Notes: generated from the sequence alone by a model not told the origin. A stretch of 64,000 bases of DNA from Vallitalea pronyensis (GCF_018141445.1 NZ_CP058649.1:3491001-3555000); one strand, 5' to 3'; positions 1 to 9,700 are shown, counted from the stretch's first letter. Translations and numbers: made by a program.

Positions 1-998
1 GAGCCTGGGGCTCCAATCGATTTGGTGAATTAGGTAATGGTACAGTTGGAGGCGACAGTTTTGTCCCTGTCCTTGTGGATCGTCTTAATTGTGTAAAGGC
101 TATAGCAGCTGGAGAAAGTCATAGTTTAGCACTTACAGAAGATGGGACAGTTTTTTCATGGGGAAATAACATGTTTGGTCAGTTAGGAGATGGCACTCTT
201 ACAAGTCGTACCATACCAGGTGAAGTCCTAGGTTTACCTAAAATTGCAGCAATTTCCGCAGGTGGTGGCTTTAGTTTAGCTCTTGATTTTAACCATCGTG
301 TATGGGCTTGGGGCGATAACGAATTTGGTCAAATTGGTAATGGTACCACTGTTGATCAGACACTTCCTGAACGTGTAGAAAATCTAGAGGGCATTGTAGC
401 AATAGACTGCGGCGATAATCATAGTCTAGCAATTGGTAAGTGCGGTATTGTCTTTGCATGGGGCGACAATCAATTTGGCCAATTGGGCATTGGCTCCTTT
501 GATAATAACAGTAATGTCCCCGTTCAAGTTCTAAAACTTGTTAACGTTATAGAAATTTCTGGTGGTGGTTTACACAGCTTGGCACGAACCTGTGATGGAG
601 AAGTTTACGCATGGGGATTAAATGATAATGGTCAACTTGGAAACGGAACCTTTATTGATAGCAATGTACCCATCCGGGCTTTCCTCTGTGACGAAGATGT
701 TATCCAAATAGCAGCCGGTGGCAAACACAGCCTAGCATTATTAAGAAACCATACTGTTCTTGCATGGGGAGATAATGCAGATGGTCAGCTTGGAAATGGA
801 ACCATAGAAGACAGCAGCATTCCAACAAGAGTTGATTACCTATGCGATGTCACACAGATATGTGCAGGAGAACGCCATAGCTTAGCCATCAGTTGCAGTC
901 CTTATTACTATAAAAGAGTCTGTTCATGCATGGTAAAAGTCGATCATAATGAATGTGACTGCAAATGTAAATGTAAGGAAAATTCATGTAAGCATTAA
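1..998 (+). CDS. RCC1-repeat beta-propeller protein (5' partial)
   Basis: The gene runs off the left edge: the frame is open from base 3, and the residues before the GTG at 75 already form an RCC1 repeat, so that GTG is internal. Six repeats with the signature AWGxNxxGQLGNGT are visible, each about 50 residues, as in seven-bladed RCC1 propellers. The last 34 residues carry eight cysteines, mostly in Cys-x-Cys pairs, which suggests metal binding or cross-linking. No membrane anchor is seen in the visible part. RCC1 folds in bacteria are generally protein-binding scaffolds; the partner is unknown. It heads a + strand group with the DUF4489-like and SBBP proteins. The family call is secure, the function is not. 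Confidence 0.85.
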   Translation, partial: AWGSNRFGELGNGTVGGDSFVPVLVDRLNCVKAIAAGESHSLALTEDGTVFSWGNNMFGQLGDGTLTSRTIPGEVLGLPKIAAISAGGGFSLALDFNHRVWAWGDNEFGQIGNGTTVDQTLPERVENLEGIVAIDCGDNHSLAIGKCGIVFAWGDNQFGQLGIGSFDNNSNVPVQVLKLVNVIEISGGGLHSLARTCDGEVYAWGLNDNGQLGNGTFIDSNVPIRAFLCDEDVIQIAAGGKHSLALLRNHTVLAWGDNADGQLGNGTIEDSSIPTRVDYLCDVTQICAGERHSLAISCSPYYYKRVCSCMVKVDHNECDCKCKCKENSCKH

Positions 999-1013
999 TT
1001 GCACTTTATATAG

Positions 1014-1044
1014 CCTACTGGAGAATATCCAGTAGGTATTTTTA
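1014..1044 (+). terminator. Rho-independent terminator after the RCC1 gene
   Basis: CCTACTGG and CCAGTAGG form an 8-bp stem with a short AT-rich loop, followed by TATTTTTA. It lies just after the stop codon at 998 and before the next ribosome site near 1106. Confidence 0.8.
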
Positions 1045-1121
1045 TATGGACTTATGTATAATCAATAATGGACTTACATAATTGGTTATTAATTGACTAT
1101 AAAAAAGGAGGGATAGAACTT

Positions 1122-1667
1122 ATGACAGCTTCAACTAAACGGCATTACAGTTCCAACAAAAATGATGGTAATAGAAAAATACGTTGTGACAGGGGAAAAA
1201 ACGTAGACAGTTCTAAATGTAAACCACTTTGCCCCCGTCCTAATAACGCATTAATAGAATGTGGCATGCCTAGTAGCAAAATAAGCTTTACAACGACAGG
1301 GCAAACATTTAATACATCCCTTGTAACGGTTGATACCTCATGTTTTATTAAACCTGTGGTTGATATTTATTTTTCAAGCCAAGTTAATGTCATATTACAG
1401 CCAGAGGATGGCGTTACTCCTCCAGGTACCGCAGAGGTAGTACTTAGGTATGACTTAATTTGCAGAGCTGATGGTAGCGGTGATAAAGTTATTGAGAGCT
1501 TCATATATAGAAGATTTTTAACTGCAAGTACCAGCTCCCAGCGTTTAGAAACGACGGATACATTTAGCTTTAACAGGTGTCTTTTCCCAAAACCTTGTCA
1601 AGGTTGCGTGGACTATTTTATTAGAATAACAGCAGTTACAATAAGTGTTAACAATATAATACAATAG
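1122..1667 (+). CDS. DUF4489-like protein
   Basis: A 181-residue protein. I chose the ATG at 1122 because AAGGAGGG lies a few bases upstream; an in-frame ATG at 1068 has no good site. The N-terminal 50 residues are basic and cysteine-containing. The remainder (from about LIECGMP) looks like a beta-sandwich with scattered cysteines and resembles DUF4489 proteins of spore-forming Clostridia. I recognise this only from general sequence character. There is no signal peptide or membrane segment. The next gene begins 23 bases after the stop, so the two are probably co-transcribed. The function is unknown; an outer spore-layer or surface role is inference from the repeat-protein neighbours. Confidence 0.6.
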   Translation: MTASTKRHYSSNKNDGNRKIRCDRGKNVDSSKCKPLCPRPNNALIECGMPSSKISFTTTGQTFNTSLVTVDTSCFIKPVVDIYFSSQVNVILQPEDGVTPPGTAEVVLRYDLICRADGSGDKVIESFIYRRFLTASTSSQRLETTDTFSFNRCLFPKPCQGCVDYFIRITAVTISVNNIIQ

Positions 1668-1690
1668 CCAGTAATAAAGGAGTGAATTTA

Positions 1691-3943
1691 GTGCCTATTA
1701 TTTATAAAGAAGCAGAACAAAAACAGGATTTTCATTCTTTTAAGAAATTATCTGCAACTGAAAAGGATAAGATCCTGAGTCGTTTAAACAAAATACCATT
1801 GGTTTTCATCACAAACGCTGGACAGATAGATTCCAGGGTTAAGTACTATGCTAAAAGAGAAAACTTTGGATTTTACTTCACTTCTGAGGAAGTCGTTTTA
1901 AGTTTTGTTAAGGGAACAGCTAATAGAAGTCATAACGAACACTTAAATAAAAGTGATATTAATAAGGATGAAGCAAAAAAAATTGGAGTGACCCTAGTCA
2001 TGCAGTTTATCGATGCTAATCCAGATGTAGAAATAAAAAGTAAAGTGAGGTCTACTGGAAGAATCAATTATCTTAAGGGAAATGATCCTAACAAATGGTA
2101 CACCGATTTAGCTACTTATGAGAAGGTGGTTTATAAAGAGCTGTGGACAGGTATAGATTTAATGTTTTATGGATTGAACGGTCAGTTGAAGTATGAATTT
2201 GTTTTGCATCCAGGAGCAAATTCACAGGATATCAGGCTAAGCTATAAGGGTGCAGATAGCATAACCCTAGACAAAGAAGGCAACCTATTAATCCAAAATG
2301 AGCTTGGCGTTCTTATGGATGAGTGTCCTGTAAGCTATCAGGAGATTGAAGGAAGAAAGGTGAAAATAGATAGTAGATTTGAGTTAAAGAATCATGAAGA
2401 TATGACAAGTACTTATGGCTTTGACATGAAGACAGATTATAATCCAGACTACCCTATTATCATAGATCCAGGTCTTGTGTACTCCACCTATCTTGGAGGA
2501 AACAATTCAGATTTCAGTTTTGAGTTTGGTTTTGGAATAGCTATTGATAATACGGGAAGTGCCTACGTGACAGGAGAAACGAACTCCCTTGATTTTCCAA
2601 CGACTCCTGGAGCTTTTCAACCGGTATATGGAGGAGGAACAGGCGACGCATTCGTGACAAAGTTAAATGTTGATGGCTCTGCTCTTATTTATTCCACCTA
2701 TCTTGGGGGAAGTAGCCGAGATTTAGGAAATGGTATTGCAGTAGATGATACTGGCAGTGCCTACGTGGCAGGAACAACTAGTTCAGTTGATTTTCCCACG
2801 TCTGCTGGAGCTTTTCAACCCGTATTTGGAGGAGGAACCAGTGACGCATTTGTAACAAAGTTAAGTGATGATGGTTCTGCTGTTATCTATTCCACCTATC
2901 TTGGTGGTAATGATAGTGATATAGGAGATGACGTAGCAATAGATAGTACTGGCAGCGCCTATGTGACCGGAGGGACTCTATCGATTGACTTTCCAACCAC
3001 AGCTGGAGCTTTTCAGACAGTGTTTGGAGGAAATTCAGATGCATTTGTAACAAAATTTAATGTTGATGGTACAGCTCCTGTTTACTCTACCTATCTTGGA
3101 GGAAATTCTGATGATGGCGGCAATGCAATAGCCATTGATAATATGGGTAGTGCTTATGTGACAGGAGCGACAAAATCTGGAAACTTCCCAGTAACTCCTG
3201 GAGCTTTTCAGCCAACATTCAGTGGAGGTGATTTTGATGGGTTTGTAACAAAATTAGATATTGATGGTTCTGCTCTTATGTATTCCACTTATCTTGGGGG
3301 AAGCGATCGTGATATTGGTTTTGCAATAGCTGTAGACAGTACTGGAAGTGCCTACGTGACCGGGCAAACCAGATCATTAGATTTCCCAATAATTGCTGGA
3401 GCTTTTCAACCCATTTATAGCGGAGGAGACTTTGATGTCTTTGTGACCAAACTAAATACTACTGGCACTGGACTTATATATTCTACCTATCTTGGGGGAA
3501 GTGGCTCGGACCAAGGCTTTGGAATAGCTGTAGATACTAACGGCAGTGCTTATGTGACAGGAGAAACGAACTCCGTCGACTTTCCAACGACGGCAGCAGC
3601 TTTTCAACCAGAAATTGCAGGCAATTTTGACGCATTTGTAACGAAGTTAAATGTTGATGGCTCTGGTCTTATGTATTCTACCTATCTTGGCGGAAGTAAC
3701 CGTGATGAAGGATGGGCAATAGCCGTTAATAATATTGATACGGCTTATATTATAGGAAGGACTTTATCCGTAGACTTTCCAACGACTCCAGGAGCTTTTC
3801 AACCAACTTTTGCTGGGGGTTTTTCTGACGCATATATTTCAAAGATTAATACGAATCCTCCTATAACCCCTATATCACCAGAGATAAGTATTACCAATCA
3901 ACATATCACTGCCATTGTTTATGAAGCAGGTTCTAATGAATAA
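1691..3943 (+). CDS. SBBP (seven-repeat beta-propeller) protein
   Basis: A 750-residue protein. The GTG at 1691 is preferred over the one at 1682, because AAAGGAG at 1676-1682 would overlap the latter. Residues 1-255 form the N-terminal domain usually found before SBBP repeats. Residues from about 260 to 720 contain seven copies of a roughly 66-residue blade that starts with YSTYLGG and continues through AYVTGxTxSxDFPTT, GAFQP and DAFVTKL. These are hallmarks of the SBBP beta-propeller family. The copies are also similar at DNA level. No signal peptide is visible, so export, if any, is by another route. It follows the DUF4489-like gene closely and ends at a terminator-like hairpin. Ligand and role are unknown. 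Confidence 0.85.
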   Translation: MPIIYKEAEQKQDFHSFKKLSATEKDKILSRLNKIPLVFITNAGQIDSRVKYYAKRENFGFYFTSEEVVLSFVKGTANRSHNEHLNKSDINKDEAKKIGVTLVMQFIDANPDVEIKSKVRSTGRINYLKGNDPNKWYTDLATYEKVVYKELWTGIDLMFYGLNGQLKYEFVLHPGANSQDIRLSYKGADSITLDKEGNLLIQNELGVLMDECPVSYQEIEGRKVKIDSRFELKNHEDMTSTYGFDMKTDYNPDYPIIIDPGLVYSTYLGGNNSDFSFEFGFGIAIDNTGSAYVTGETNSLDFPTTPGAFQPVYGGGTGDAFVTKLNVDGSALIYSTYLGGSSRDLGNGIAVDDTGSAYVAGTTSSVDFPTSAGAFQPVFGGGTSDAFVTKLSDDGSAVIYSTYLGGNDSDIGDDVAIDSTGSAYVTGGTLSIDFPTTAGAFQTVFGGNSDAFVTKFNVDGTAPVYSTYLGGNSDDGGNAIAIDNMGSAYVTGATKSGNFPVTPGAFQPTFSGGDFDGFVTKLDIDGSALMYSTYLGGSDRDIGFAIAVDSTGSAYVTGQTRSLDFPIIAGAFQPIYSGGDFDVFVTKLNTTGTGLIYSTYLGGSGSDQGFGIAVDTNGSAYVTGETNSVDFPTTAAAFQPEIAGNFDAFVTKLNVDGSGLMYSTYLGGSNRDEGWAIAVNNIDTAYIIGRTLSVDFPTTPGAFQPTFAGGFSDAYISKINTNPPITPISPEISITNQHITAIVYEAGSNE
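2478..3840 (+). repeat. Seven tandem coding repeats of about 199 bp (SBBP blades)
   Basis: The segment encoding YSTYLGG recurs near 2478, 2690, 2887, 3084, 3280, 3478 and 3673. Spacing is close to 199 bp throughout. The repeat is imperfect at DNA level and lies wholly within the SBBP gene. Confidence 0.8.
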
Positions 3944-4025
3944 AATCGTCTAATAGGTAATTCTATCAAACCTAGTATTAATAAATCAAACAACAGACTA
4001 TAGCAGAGGTTAAAAGAATATGAGT

Positions 4026-4070
4026 ACTTGTATGGTGAATGCCTGATGCATCTATCATACAGGTATTTAT
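4026..4070 (+). terminator. Probable terminator after the SBBP gene
   Basis: Imperfect long stem pairing ACTTGTATG with CATACAGGT, with an inner ATGC/GCAT pairing, followed by a T-rich stretch (TATTTATATTTTTATT). It lies 80 bases past the SBBP stop. The rest of 3944-4226 is AT-rich and non-coding. Confidence 0.6.
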
Positions 4071-4180
4071 ATTTTTATTCGGTGTTATCACTACATTTAC
4101 TTCTTCTGTCTGAATTTTGATATATTTACTATTTATTAACATAATTTTCTTTTGTTTTTTACCAAAATTAGGTAAAATGG

Positions 4181-4205
4181 AATTAGGATATATCTTATCC
4201 TAATT
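4181..4205. promoter_or_regulatory. 10-bp inverted repeat in the leader of the 913-residue secreted protein
   Basis: AATTAGGATA and its exact reverse complement TATCCTAATT are separated by 5 bases, ending 8 bases before the GGGAGGT ribosome site of the gene at 4227. There is no T-run, so an operator or leader hairpin is more likely than a terminator. Confidence 0.5.
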
Positions 4206-4226
4206 CTATTATGGGAGGTCGTCACG

Positions 4227-6968
4227 ATGAAACATATGTTTTTATTAAAGAAGTTCAAATGCCTATTATTGACTATCGTACTCTTACTCACAGTAAATTC
4301 TTACCTAAACCCAACTGAAATGACAGATTCTTTTACATCTCATGCCTCTACCCCTTATACTTGGAATAATGTTATCCCTGAAAAAACACCCTTGCCAGCA
4401 AATGACAATGGCAAACTGGTACTATTTGATACATCTCACGGTGGTACGGAAGGTAGTGCGGATTGGGTCATTGATGGTGCTTTTTCAAGCTTTGCAGATG
4501 CCCTTGTGGCAGAAGGTTATACAGTTAGAGAGTACCGAGGTATTGACAAAAATAATGATGGCGCTATTCGCTTTTACGATGACCGTCAACCATCTCTTGT
4601 AGCTCTCAACGAATGTGTTATTACATATGCAGGTATATCACAAGCTGACGTTTTCGTTATGGCAGAACCTAATCGTCCATTAAAAACATCCGAATATGAT
4701 GCCCTTATGCAATTTGTAAACGCTGGTAAAGGCATTTACTTCATAGCAGATCATTACAATGCCGATAGAAATTTAAATACTTGGGATGCCACGGAAGTGT
4801 TTAATGGTTACAATCGTTCCACCGATGCCACTTATAATTTAGGTGGCGAATACGGCGATATGCGTAATCCCCAAGATGCAAATTTAGGTTGGTTATCTGA
4901 GAATTTTGGTATACGATTTCGATTCAATGCCATTGACTGTAAATCAGGTGTCTCTGATGTAAGACCAGCCTCTCAAACAGAAGGTATTACCCAAGGTGTA
5001 GACCCTATCCTAATGGCAGGCGGCGCTACCCTATCCATCGTTGATGGCAGTAAAGCAAAAGGTCTTGTTTACTTAAGTTCATCCGATAATGCAACAAAAT
5101 GGTCTTATGCTGCCGATACAGGCTTGTATTTTGGTGGTGAGGCAGAAGGCCCATATGTTGCAATCTCCAAACCTAGTACTGGAAAAGCAGCTTTTATCGG
5201 TGATTCTTCACCTGTTGAAGATGATACCCCTAAGTATCTTCGCCAAACAGATGGCACAACTAAGAAAACTTGGCCAGGTTGGCATGATACAGGACATGCA
5301 GCAACTCTTAGTGTTAATATCGTTAACTGGTTAGCTACTCCTGAAAGTTATGTAGGTTTTGATGGCGTAACCCATACAGCTGGTACCGTTACACCCAATC
5401 CAATGATTGATATTGAAAAAGCTGAACAGCAACCAGAACCTTGGTCTAATCCATCTGGAGGATATGATCCATGGAATACCGATACATTTGCAGCAGGGTC
5501 TTTTGGCGCACCACTTCCATCAGATGGTACCCCTCCTAATACAGCAACCTTTGCACTCTACCCTTCTTATGTCTATGAAAACGAACCTTTTGCTGTGGCT
5601 ATTACTGGTAATGCAACAGCACCTGCATTTGGCGCTTATTTAGATGGTGGAAGCCAACAAGGCCAACTGCTCCTTGGCGGTTCTTGGACGTCATCGGGCT
5701 ACAATAATGTTCCAACACCATTACCCACAGCTGTAACAGCCCGTATTGTATCAGTTGCTTCACCACCTGTTAAGATTCGATTAAAAGCAAGTGGTAACAC
5801 GGCAGATACTAAGACAGTTACAGGTCTAACCACAGGCTATGGCTACCTGCAAGGTGCCGTAACAGGAACAGCGGGACATATTGTTGCTGCCTTAAAAGAT
5901 AATGTTATTCTCGGTACAGCCCAGATTGATGCATCCGGTCAAGCCTCTATTGCAGTCAAAGAAGATACAGGCATTACATTGGCTGTATATGGAATAGACG
6001 GTACATTTATCAATCATCTTAACGGTAATTATAGTGTCACTAATGGTAACACAACACCTATTGTGGACAATGGTTCCAGTGCGTTATCCGTTGCAGCGGC
6101 TTTAGCTGAGCCTAATGGTACAGAAGTGACCTTAACGGGATATATTACATCTGACCTGAATGGTATCTATGCGATTAAAGTTGCAGATACAAATGACGCG
6201 TCTGCCCAAAGCATAGCCGTAAAGCTTGAAGCAAGTATGAGGGACGAATTTAGTCCTCTTAATAACCCAAGTGCACTTGGCCGTAAAATCGTCGTAACGG
6301 GTACACGTAATGATTATATGCTTCTACCAGGTCTTAGGAATGTAACCTCCATTGAATTTGTAGGTTCTAGTAATAACCCAGATCCCCTATCCGTTGCAGC
6401 CTCCTTAAATAAAGCTAATGGAACAACTGTTACCTTAACAGGCTATATTGTTGCCGACCTGAATGGTATCTATGCTGTTAAAGTTGCTGATACCAATGAT
6501 TCACAGGCAGACTTTATTGCCGTAAAATTAGAAGCAAATATGCGGGATGAATTTAGTCCTCTCAATAATCCAAATGCTCTCGGTAAAAAGATTATTGTTA
6601 CTGGCACACGTAATGACTATATGCTCTTACCCGGTCTTCGGGAGGTATCCTCTATTGCATTTGCAGAGGATAACCCCTCTGCCCTAACTGTTGCTCAAGC
6701 AAAAGCTGAACCTAATGGAACAGTGGTTACTTTGACAGGTTATATTGTTGCAGATCTGAATGGTATCTACGCTGTTAAAGTTGCTGATACAAACAATGGG
6801 CAAGCAGATTTCATAGCTGTGAAGCTAGAATCCAACATGAGAGATCAATTCAGTCCGCTGAATAACCCAAGTGCATTGGGACGTAAAATACGTGTAACAG
6901 GTAAGCGAAATGATTACATGCTATTGCCTGGTTTGAAATATGTTTCTTCAATAGAATTTGTCAATTAA
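4227..6968 (+). CDS. Secreted protein with GATase-like domain and three C-terminal OB-type repeats
   Basis: A 913-residue protein with GGGAGGT before its ATG. Residues 1-40 form a signal peptide (basic start, long leucine-rich core). Residues about 65-370 resemble a class I glutamine-amidotransferase-like fold as found in DUF4350 proteins (LVLFDTSHGG near the start, YFIADHYNAD later). A middle region rich in beta-structure follows. Residues about 620-713, 721-812 and 820-913 are three near-identical repeats (VTLTGYI, IYAVKVADTN, RNDYMLLPGL) resembling the OB-like DUF6359 domain seen in extracellular nuclease-type proteins. No nuclease active site is recognised. It is a free-standing gene. The domain reading is by eye, and the substrate is unknown. 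Confidence 0.65.
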   Translation: MKHMFLLKKFKCLLLTIVLLLTVNSYLNPTEMTDSFTSHASTPYTWNNVIPEKTPLPANDNGKLVLFDTSHGGTEGSADWVIDGAFSSFADALVAEGYTVREYRGIDKNNDGAIRFYDDRQPSLVALNECVITYAGISQADVFVMAEPNRPLKTSEYDALMQFVNAGKGIYFIADHYNADRNLNTWDATEVFNGYNRSTDATYNLGGEYGDMRNPQDANLGWLSENFGIRFRFNAIDCKSGVSDVRPASQTEGITQGVDPILMAGGATLSIVDGSKAKGLVYLSSSDNATKWSYAADTGLYFGGEAEGPYVAISKPSTGKAAFIGDSSPVEDDTPKYLRQTDGTTKKTWPGWHDTGHAATLSVNIVNWLATPESYVGFDGVTHTAGTVTPNPMIDIEKAEQQPEPWSNPSGGYDPWNTDTFAAGSFGAPLPSDGTPPNTATFALYPSYVYENEPFAVAITGNATAPAFGAYLDGGSQQGQLLLGGSWTSSGYNNVPTPLPTAVTARIVSVASPPVKIRLKASGNTADTKTVTGLTTGYGYLQGAVTGTAGHIVAALKDNVILGTAQIDASGQASIAVKEDTGITLAVYGIDGTFINHLNGNYSVTNGNTTPIVDNGSSALSVAAALAEPNGTEVTLTGYITSDLNGIYAIKVADTNDASAQSIAVKLEASMRDEFSPLNNPSALGRKIVVTGTRNDYMLLPGLRNVTSIEFVGSSNNPDPLSVAASLNKANGTTVTLTGYIVADLNGIYAVKVADTNDSQADFIAVKLEANMRDEFSPLNNPNALGKKIIVTGTRNDYMLLPGLREVSSIAFAEDNPSALTVAQAKAEPNGTVVTLTGYIVADLNGIYAVKVADTNNGQADFIAVKLESNMRDQFSPLNNPSALGRKIRVTGKRNDYMLLPGLKYVSSIEFVN
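6084..6965 (+). repeat. Three tandem coding repeats of about 300 bp
   Basis: Copies begin near 6084, 6387 and 6684, each encoding about 95 residues. Copies two and three are most alike, including the DNA for VADLNGIYAVKVADTN. This indicates fairly recent internal duplication. Confidence 0.8.
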
Positions 6969-7025
6969 GGATAAAAAATAAAACCTCCATATTGGAGGTG
7001 ATGAAATAGGGAAGTTTTTTCCTTT

Positions 7026-7054
7026 GGCAGTGGATACGTATCTGCTGCCTTTTT
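7026..7054 (+). terminator. Terminator after the 913-residue secreted protein gene
   Basis: GGCAG pairs with CTGCC, and an inner perfect palindrome GATACGTATC extends the stem; TTTTT follows. A weaker 6-bp hairpin (ACCTCC/GGAGGT) lies at 6983-6999. Confidence 0.75.
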
Positions 7055-7134
7055 CGTGCTATTTACGCATAAATTTTTCACCGTATGCTTTTTAATCTCA
7101 TATATGTATCGTTGACTAAGAAAATTGGGGTTGT

Positions 7135-7800
7135 TTACTTTGTATTCCATGGAAGGGGTTCTCTTGGCTCAAATGTTCCAGTACTAATGGATGTTATTTC
7201 TCCCGTTTCAGGGTTAGTAGGCTGATCAACCTGAAATAAATAACCGGTCTTTCCATATCTACTGAGCTTATCCTGATTATAATGATCACTTTCCATACAG
7301 ATATTGACCGCTTTCAAGGCAATCGTCATATCGTCGCTCCCCTGGAAAAGCTCATGCTCCCATAATAACTCACACTCAATATTTAAGTGACACTCTTTGA
7401 TACGTGGTGCATCAACTTTTGTAGCTTTTTCCATTGTTAGACCGACAGCTGTAATCTCATCCGTTTCAAATTCATTATTTCCAATGGTTTTTATACAGCG
7501 GTCATATATATCATATGAGGGGAAATTGATTACGCATACACCGGTTTCTTTTAGTGAACGATACATATGTCCATGCTTTCCAACTCTACCTAAAATACAG
7601 ATAAAGTCATTGGTTCCGCCACCGACAAAAGTTGACCAAGATTGCAAACAAGCGTTTTCTTTTCCATTTGATTTCCATCCCGTAACAAGAAATACCAACG
7701 CTGGCATTGCTGTCACAAAATCATACCATGAAAAACCACCACAGTATTTCAAAAATTGTTCATCTATTACCTCAGGTCTTGTAGAAAATTCTTTTTTCAT
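7135..7800 (-). CDS. Flavin reductase-like (FMN-binding split-barrel) protein
   Basis: A 221-residue protein. The ATG at 7800 follows AAAGGAGGG and is preferred over an extension to 7839 that lacks a site. The sequence matches the flavin reductase-like domain family: an N-terminal beta-barrel segment (PALVFLVTGW, then an S-x-x-S-F region), a central GVCVINFPSYD strand typical of FMN-binding proteins, and GTFEPREPLPW near the end. Members bind FMN and usually reduce flavin with NAD(P)H or act as small FMN oxidoreductases. It is monocistronic and convergent with the upstream + gene. Its partner cannot be told from context. Confidence 0.8.
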   Translation of the reverse strand: MKKEFSTRPEVIDEQFLKYCGGFSWYDFVTAMPALVFLVTGWKSNGKENACLQSWSTFVGGGTNDFICILGRVGKHGHMYRSLKETGVCVINFPSYDIYDRCIKTIGNNEFETDEITAVGLTMEKATKVDAPRIKECHLNIECELLWEHELFQGSDDMTIALKAVNICMESDHYNQDKLSRYGKTGYLFQVDQPTNPETGEITSISTGTFEPREPLPWNTK

Positions 7801-7895
7801 ATGAATAACCCTCCTTTTGATTAAGTATATCACATGCAACAGGACAACTATATGTCATGTTTATAAGTCAATTTTTAATACTCCTACTTGATTTT

Positions 7896-9383
7896 TTATT
7901 TCTTAAACGATTGAGGTGTTCTCCTAAAACTTCTCTGCAATATGCCTACCAAGACTCTTATACAGAACCCATAAAATAATATATTTTCAAGATGAGGGTC
8001 TGCAAAGCGAAGTAAGAAAGATATGTAATATTTAAAGAGATAAGTGAAATACACGAACAAAATACTGATTAAACACTTCAAGATAAAGGTGTATTTGTTT
8101 TTTAGCAAAGTCATTTTTCGTTTACCACCTTTGATGTCTTGTATCAATGCATACAATAATAAAACTGACCATAGTACAAGAAAACATGAAATTGAATACG
8201 TACTGGCTGAAAGGATATGCTTTAGTTTATAACGAAAGCTATTGACGTTTAATGTGGTATGATACCATGCGTTTAATACTTCATTAATGACATAATCCCC
8301 ATTATTACCATTGGTCAATATTGCAATGCCTGTCTTTTCATATGGATTAATGGTAAAGTTAGCTCGCCATCCTCTATTAGAACCACTATGGGTTATTAAC
8401 TGAGTACCCTCTTCTGGTTCATCCATATAATGCCCCAAGGTGACTTGACCCTGACCTAACAGGCTGGATATTTTCATTACTGGCGTATAAATAAGTTTCA
8501 TGGTTTCCTGTTCTAATAAGTCATGACTTCCATGATAGCTATTTATTTCTGATAGGATAAACTGACTTATATCATCTATTGTTGTATATAATCCTGCTGC
8601 TGCTTCTTCCACATACAAATAATTAGGTATCTGATTTAACTGTTCATCATAGGCTTTTGCAATATGCAAATCTAAGTCATCTTTCCACTTAAAACTACTA
8701 GCCATCATATGTGCAGGTTTGAATATTTGTGTTGCCATATAGGTGTTAAAATCAATACCTGTCACTTCTTCAATTAACAATTGCAATAACATATATCCTC
8801 CACCAGAGTAGTTATATTTTGTACCTGGTTTGCCAATAAGCTTTACGGGTTTCGCTTTACCTTTGATACCGTCAAGTGATGCTTCTATGCTAGGCAAATC
8901 TTTGTGTGGAGAGTACCCCTGATATCCTCCTCCATTGGATAAACCACTGGTATGGCTTAACAATCTTCTAATGGTCACTTGTTTTTTATCATAGGATGAC
9001 TCAGGTATCTTCCACCTGGTCACATATTGATCAATCGGTGCATCCAACTCAATTTTGCCTTGCTCGACCAATTTCATTATTCCAAGGGCTGTAAGGGGTT
9101 TTGAAATTGAAGCAACCTGAAATACAGTATCTCTATCCATCTTACTTTTATTACTTACATCCTTATATCCAAATGTTCCAACCCATTTTATGTGTGCGTT
9201 TTCAATGATGGAGATGGAAGCCCCTGGAATTTTATATTTCGTAAGTAAATCAGGTATTTCACTTTCCAGGCATGTCACAAATGTTTCCATATGACTACAT
9301 TTTTCCAAATGGCTATAATTAAAGAAGAAAGGTGTGATGCATACAGCTAATGATAACAATACCATAGAAATCTTTCTTTTCAT
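7896..9383 (-). CDS. Serine hydrolase, class C beta-lactamase/PBP4* type, membrane anchored
   Basis: A 495-residue protein. The ATG at 9383 follows AGGAGGAAC; the open frame extends upstream without a site. Residues 1-25 are a signal or anchor segment. The catalytic SxxK is S92-I-S-K95, the Tyr motif is YNYSGGGY near residue 200, and HSGSNRGW near residue 340 is the third motif of class C beta-lactamase-like esterases and peptidases. The last 130 residues hold about three hydrophobic segments, so the enzyme is probably tethered outside the membrane. This architecture is typical of Firmicutes serine hydrolases of unknown substrate, some acting on D-amino-acid peptides. A terminator-like hairpin at 9602-9624 separates it from the GH16 gene upstream. 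Confidence 0.85.
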   Translation of the reverse strand: MKRKISMVLLSLAVCITPFFFNYSHLEKCSHMETFVTCLESEIPDLLTKYKIPGASISIIENAHIKWVGTFGYKDVSNKSKMDRDTVFQVASISKPLTALGIMKLVEQGKIELDAPIDQYVTRWKIPESSYDKKQVTIRRLLSHTSGLSNGGGYQGYSPHKDLPSIEASLDGIKGKAKPVKLIGKPGTKYNYSGGGYMLLQLLIEEVTGIDFNTYMATQIFKPAHMMASSFKWKDDLDLHIAKAYDEQLNQIPNYLYVEEAAAGLYTTIDDISQFILSEINSYHGSHDLLEQETMKLIYTPVMKISSLLGQGQVTLGHYMDEPEEGTQLITHSGSNRGWRANFTINPYEKTGIAILTNGNNGDYVINEVLNAWYHTTLNVNSFRYKLKHILSASTYSISCFLVLWSVLLLYALIQDIKGGKRKMTLLKNKYTFILKCLISILFVYFTYLFKYYISFLLRFADPHLENILFYGFCIRVLVGILQRSFRRTPQSFKK

Positions 9384-9601
9384 TTGTTCCTCCTGTTGTT
9401 TTGCAGCCTGCAATGATGATGTTTTTTAATCGATTTAATAAAATTATATACACTTTACCAGCATTTGACAATATAAGTACCTTACATATTGACCATTAAA
9501 CCTAACATTTATGTAACATTAAGAGATAACCTCTTAAACATTTCATGCTGTTACTATAAAATCTATTTCTTTAACAGAATCGATACATTCGGTGTATAAA
9601 T

Positions 9602-9624
9602 AAAACTCCCATCTTGGGAGTTTT
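9602..9624 (-). terminator. Terminator of the GH16 gene
   Basis: AAAACTCCC and GGGAGTTTT form a 9-bp stem with a 5-base loop, T-rich on the - strand side. It lies 77 bases past the GH16 stop. The rest of 9414-9700 is AT-rich with no gene seen. Confidence 0.8.
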
Positions 9625-9700
9625 ATTTATTGTGCTATATGCAAAAATCTAAATCAATTCGATAGCCTTTTCATCCGTATACCAACCACCTTAATCACAG

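Noticed and set aside
2478..3840. CRISPR-like periodicity in the SBBP gene
   Set aside because: The 199-bp period encodes protein blades in frame; there are no short identical repeats with unique spacers.
6965..7150. 61-codon - strand open frame
   Set aside because: It overlaps the end of the flavin reductase gene and a + strand terminator, and has no ribosome site.
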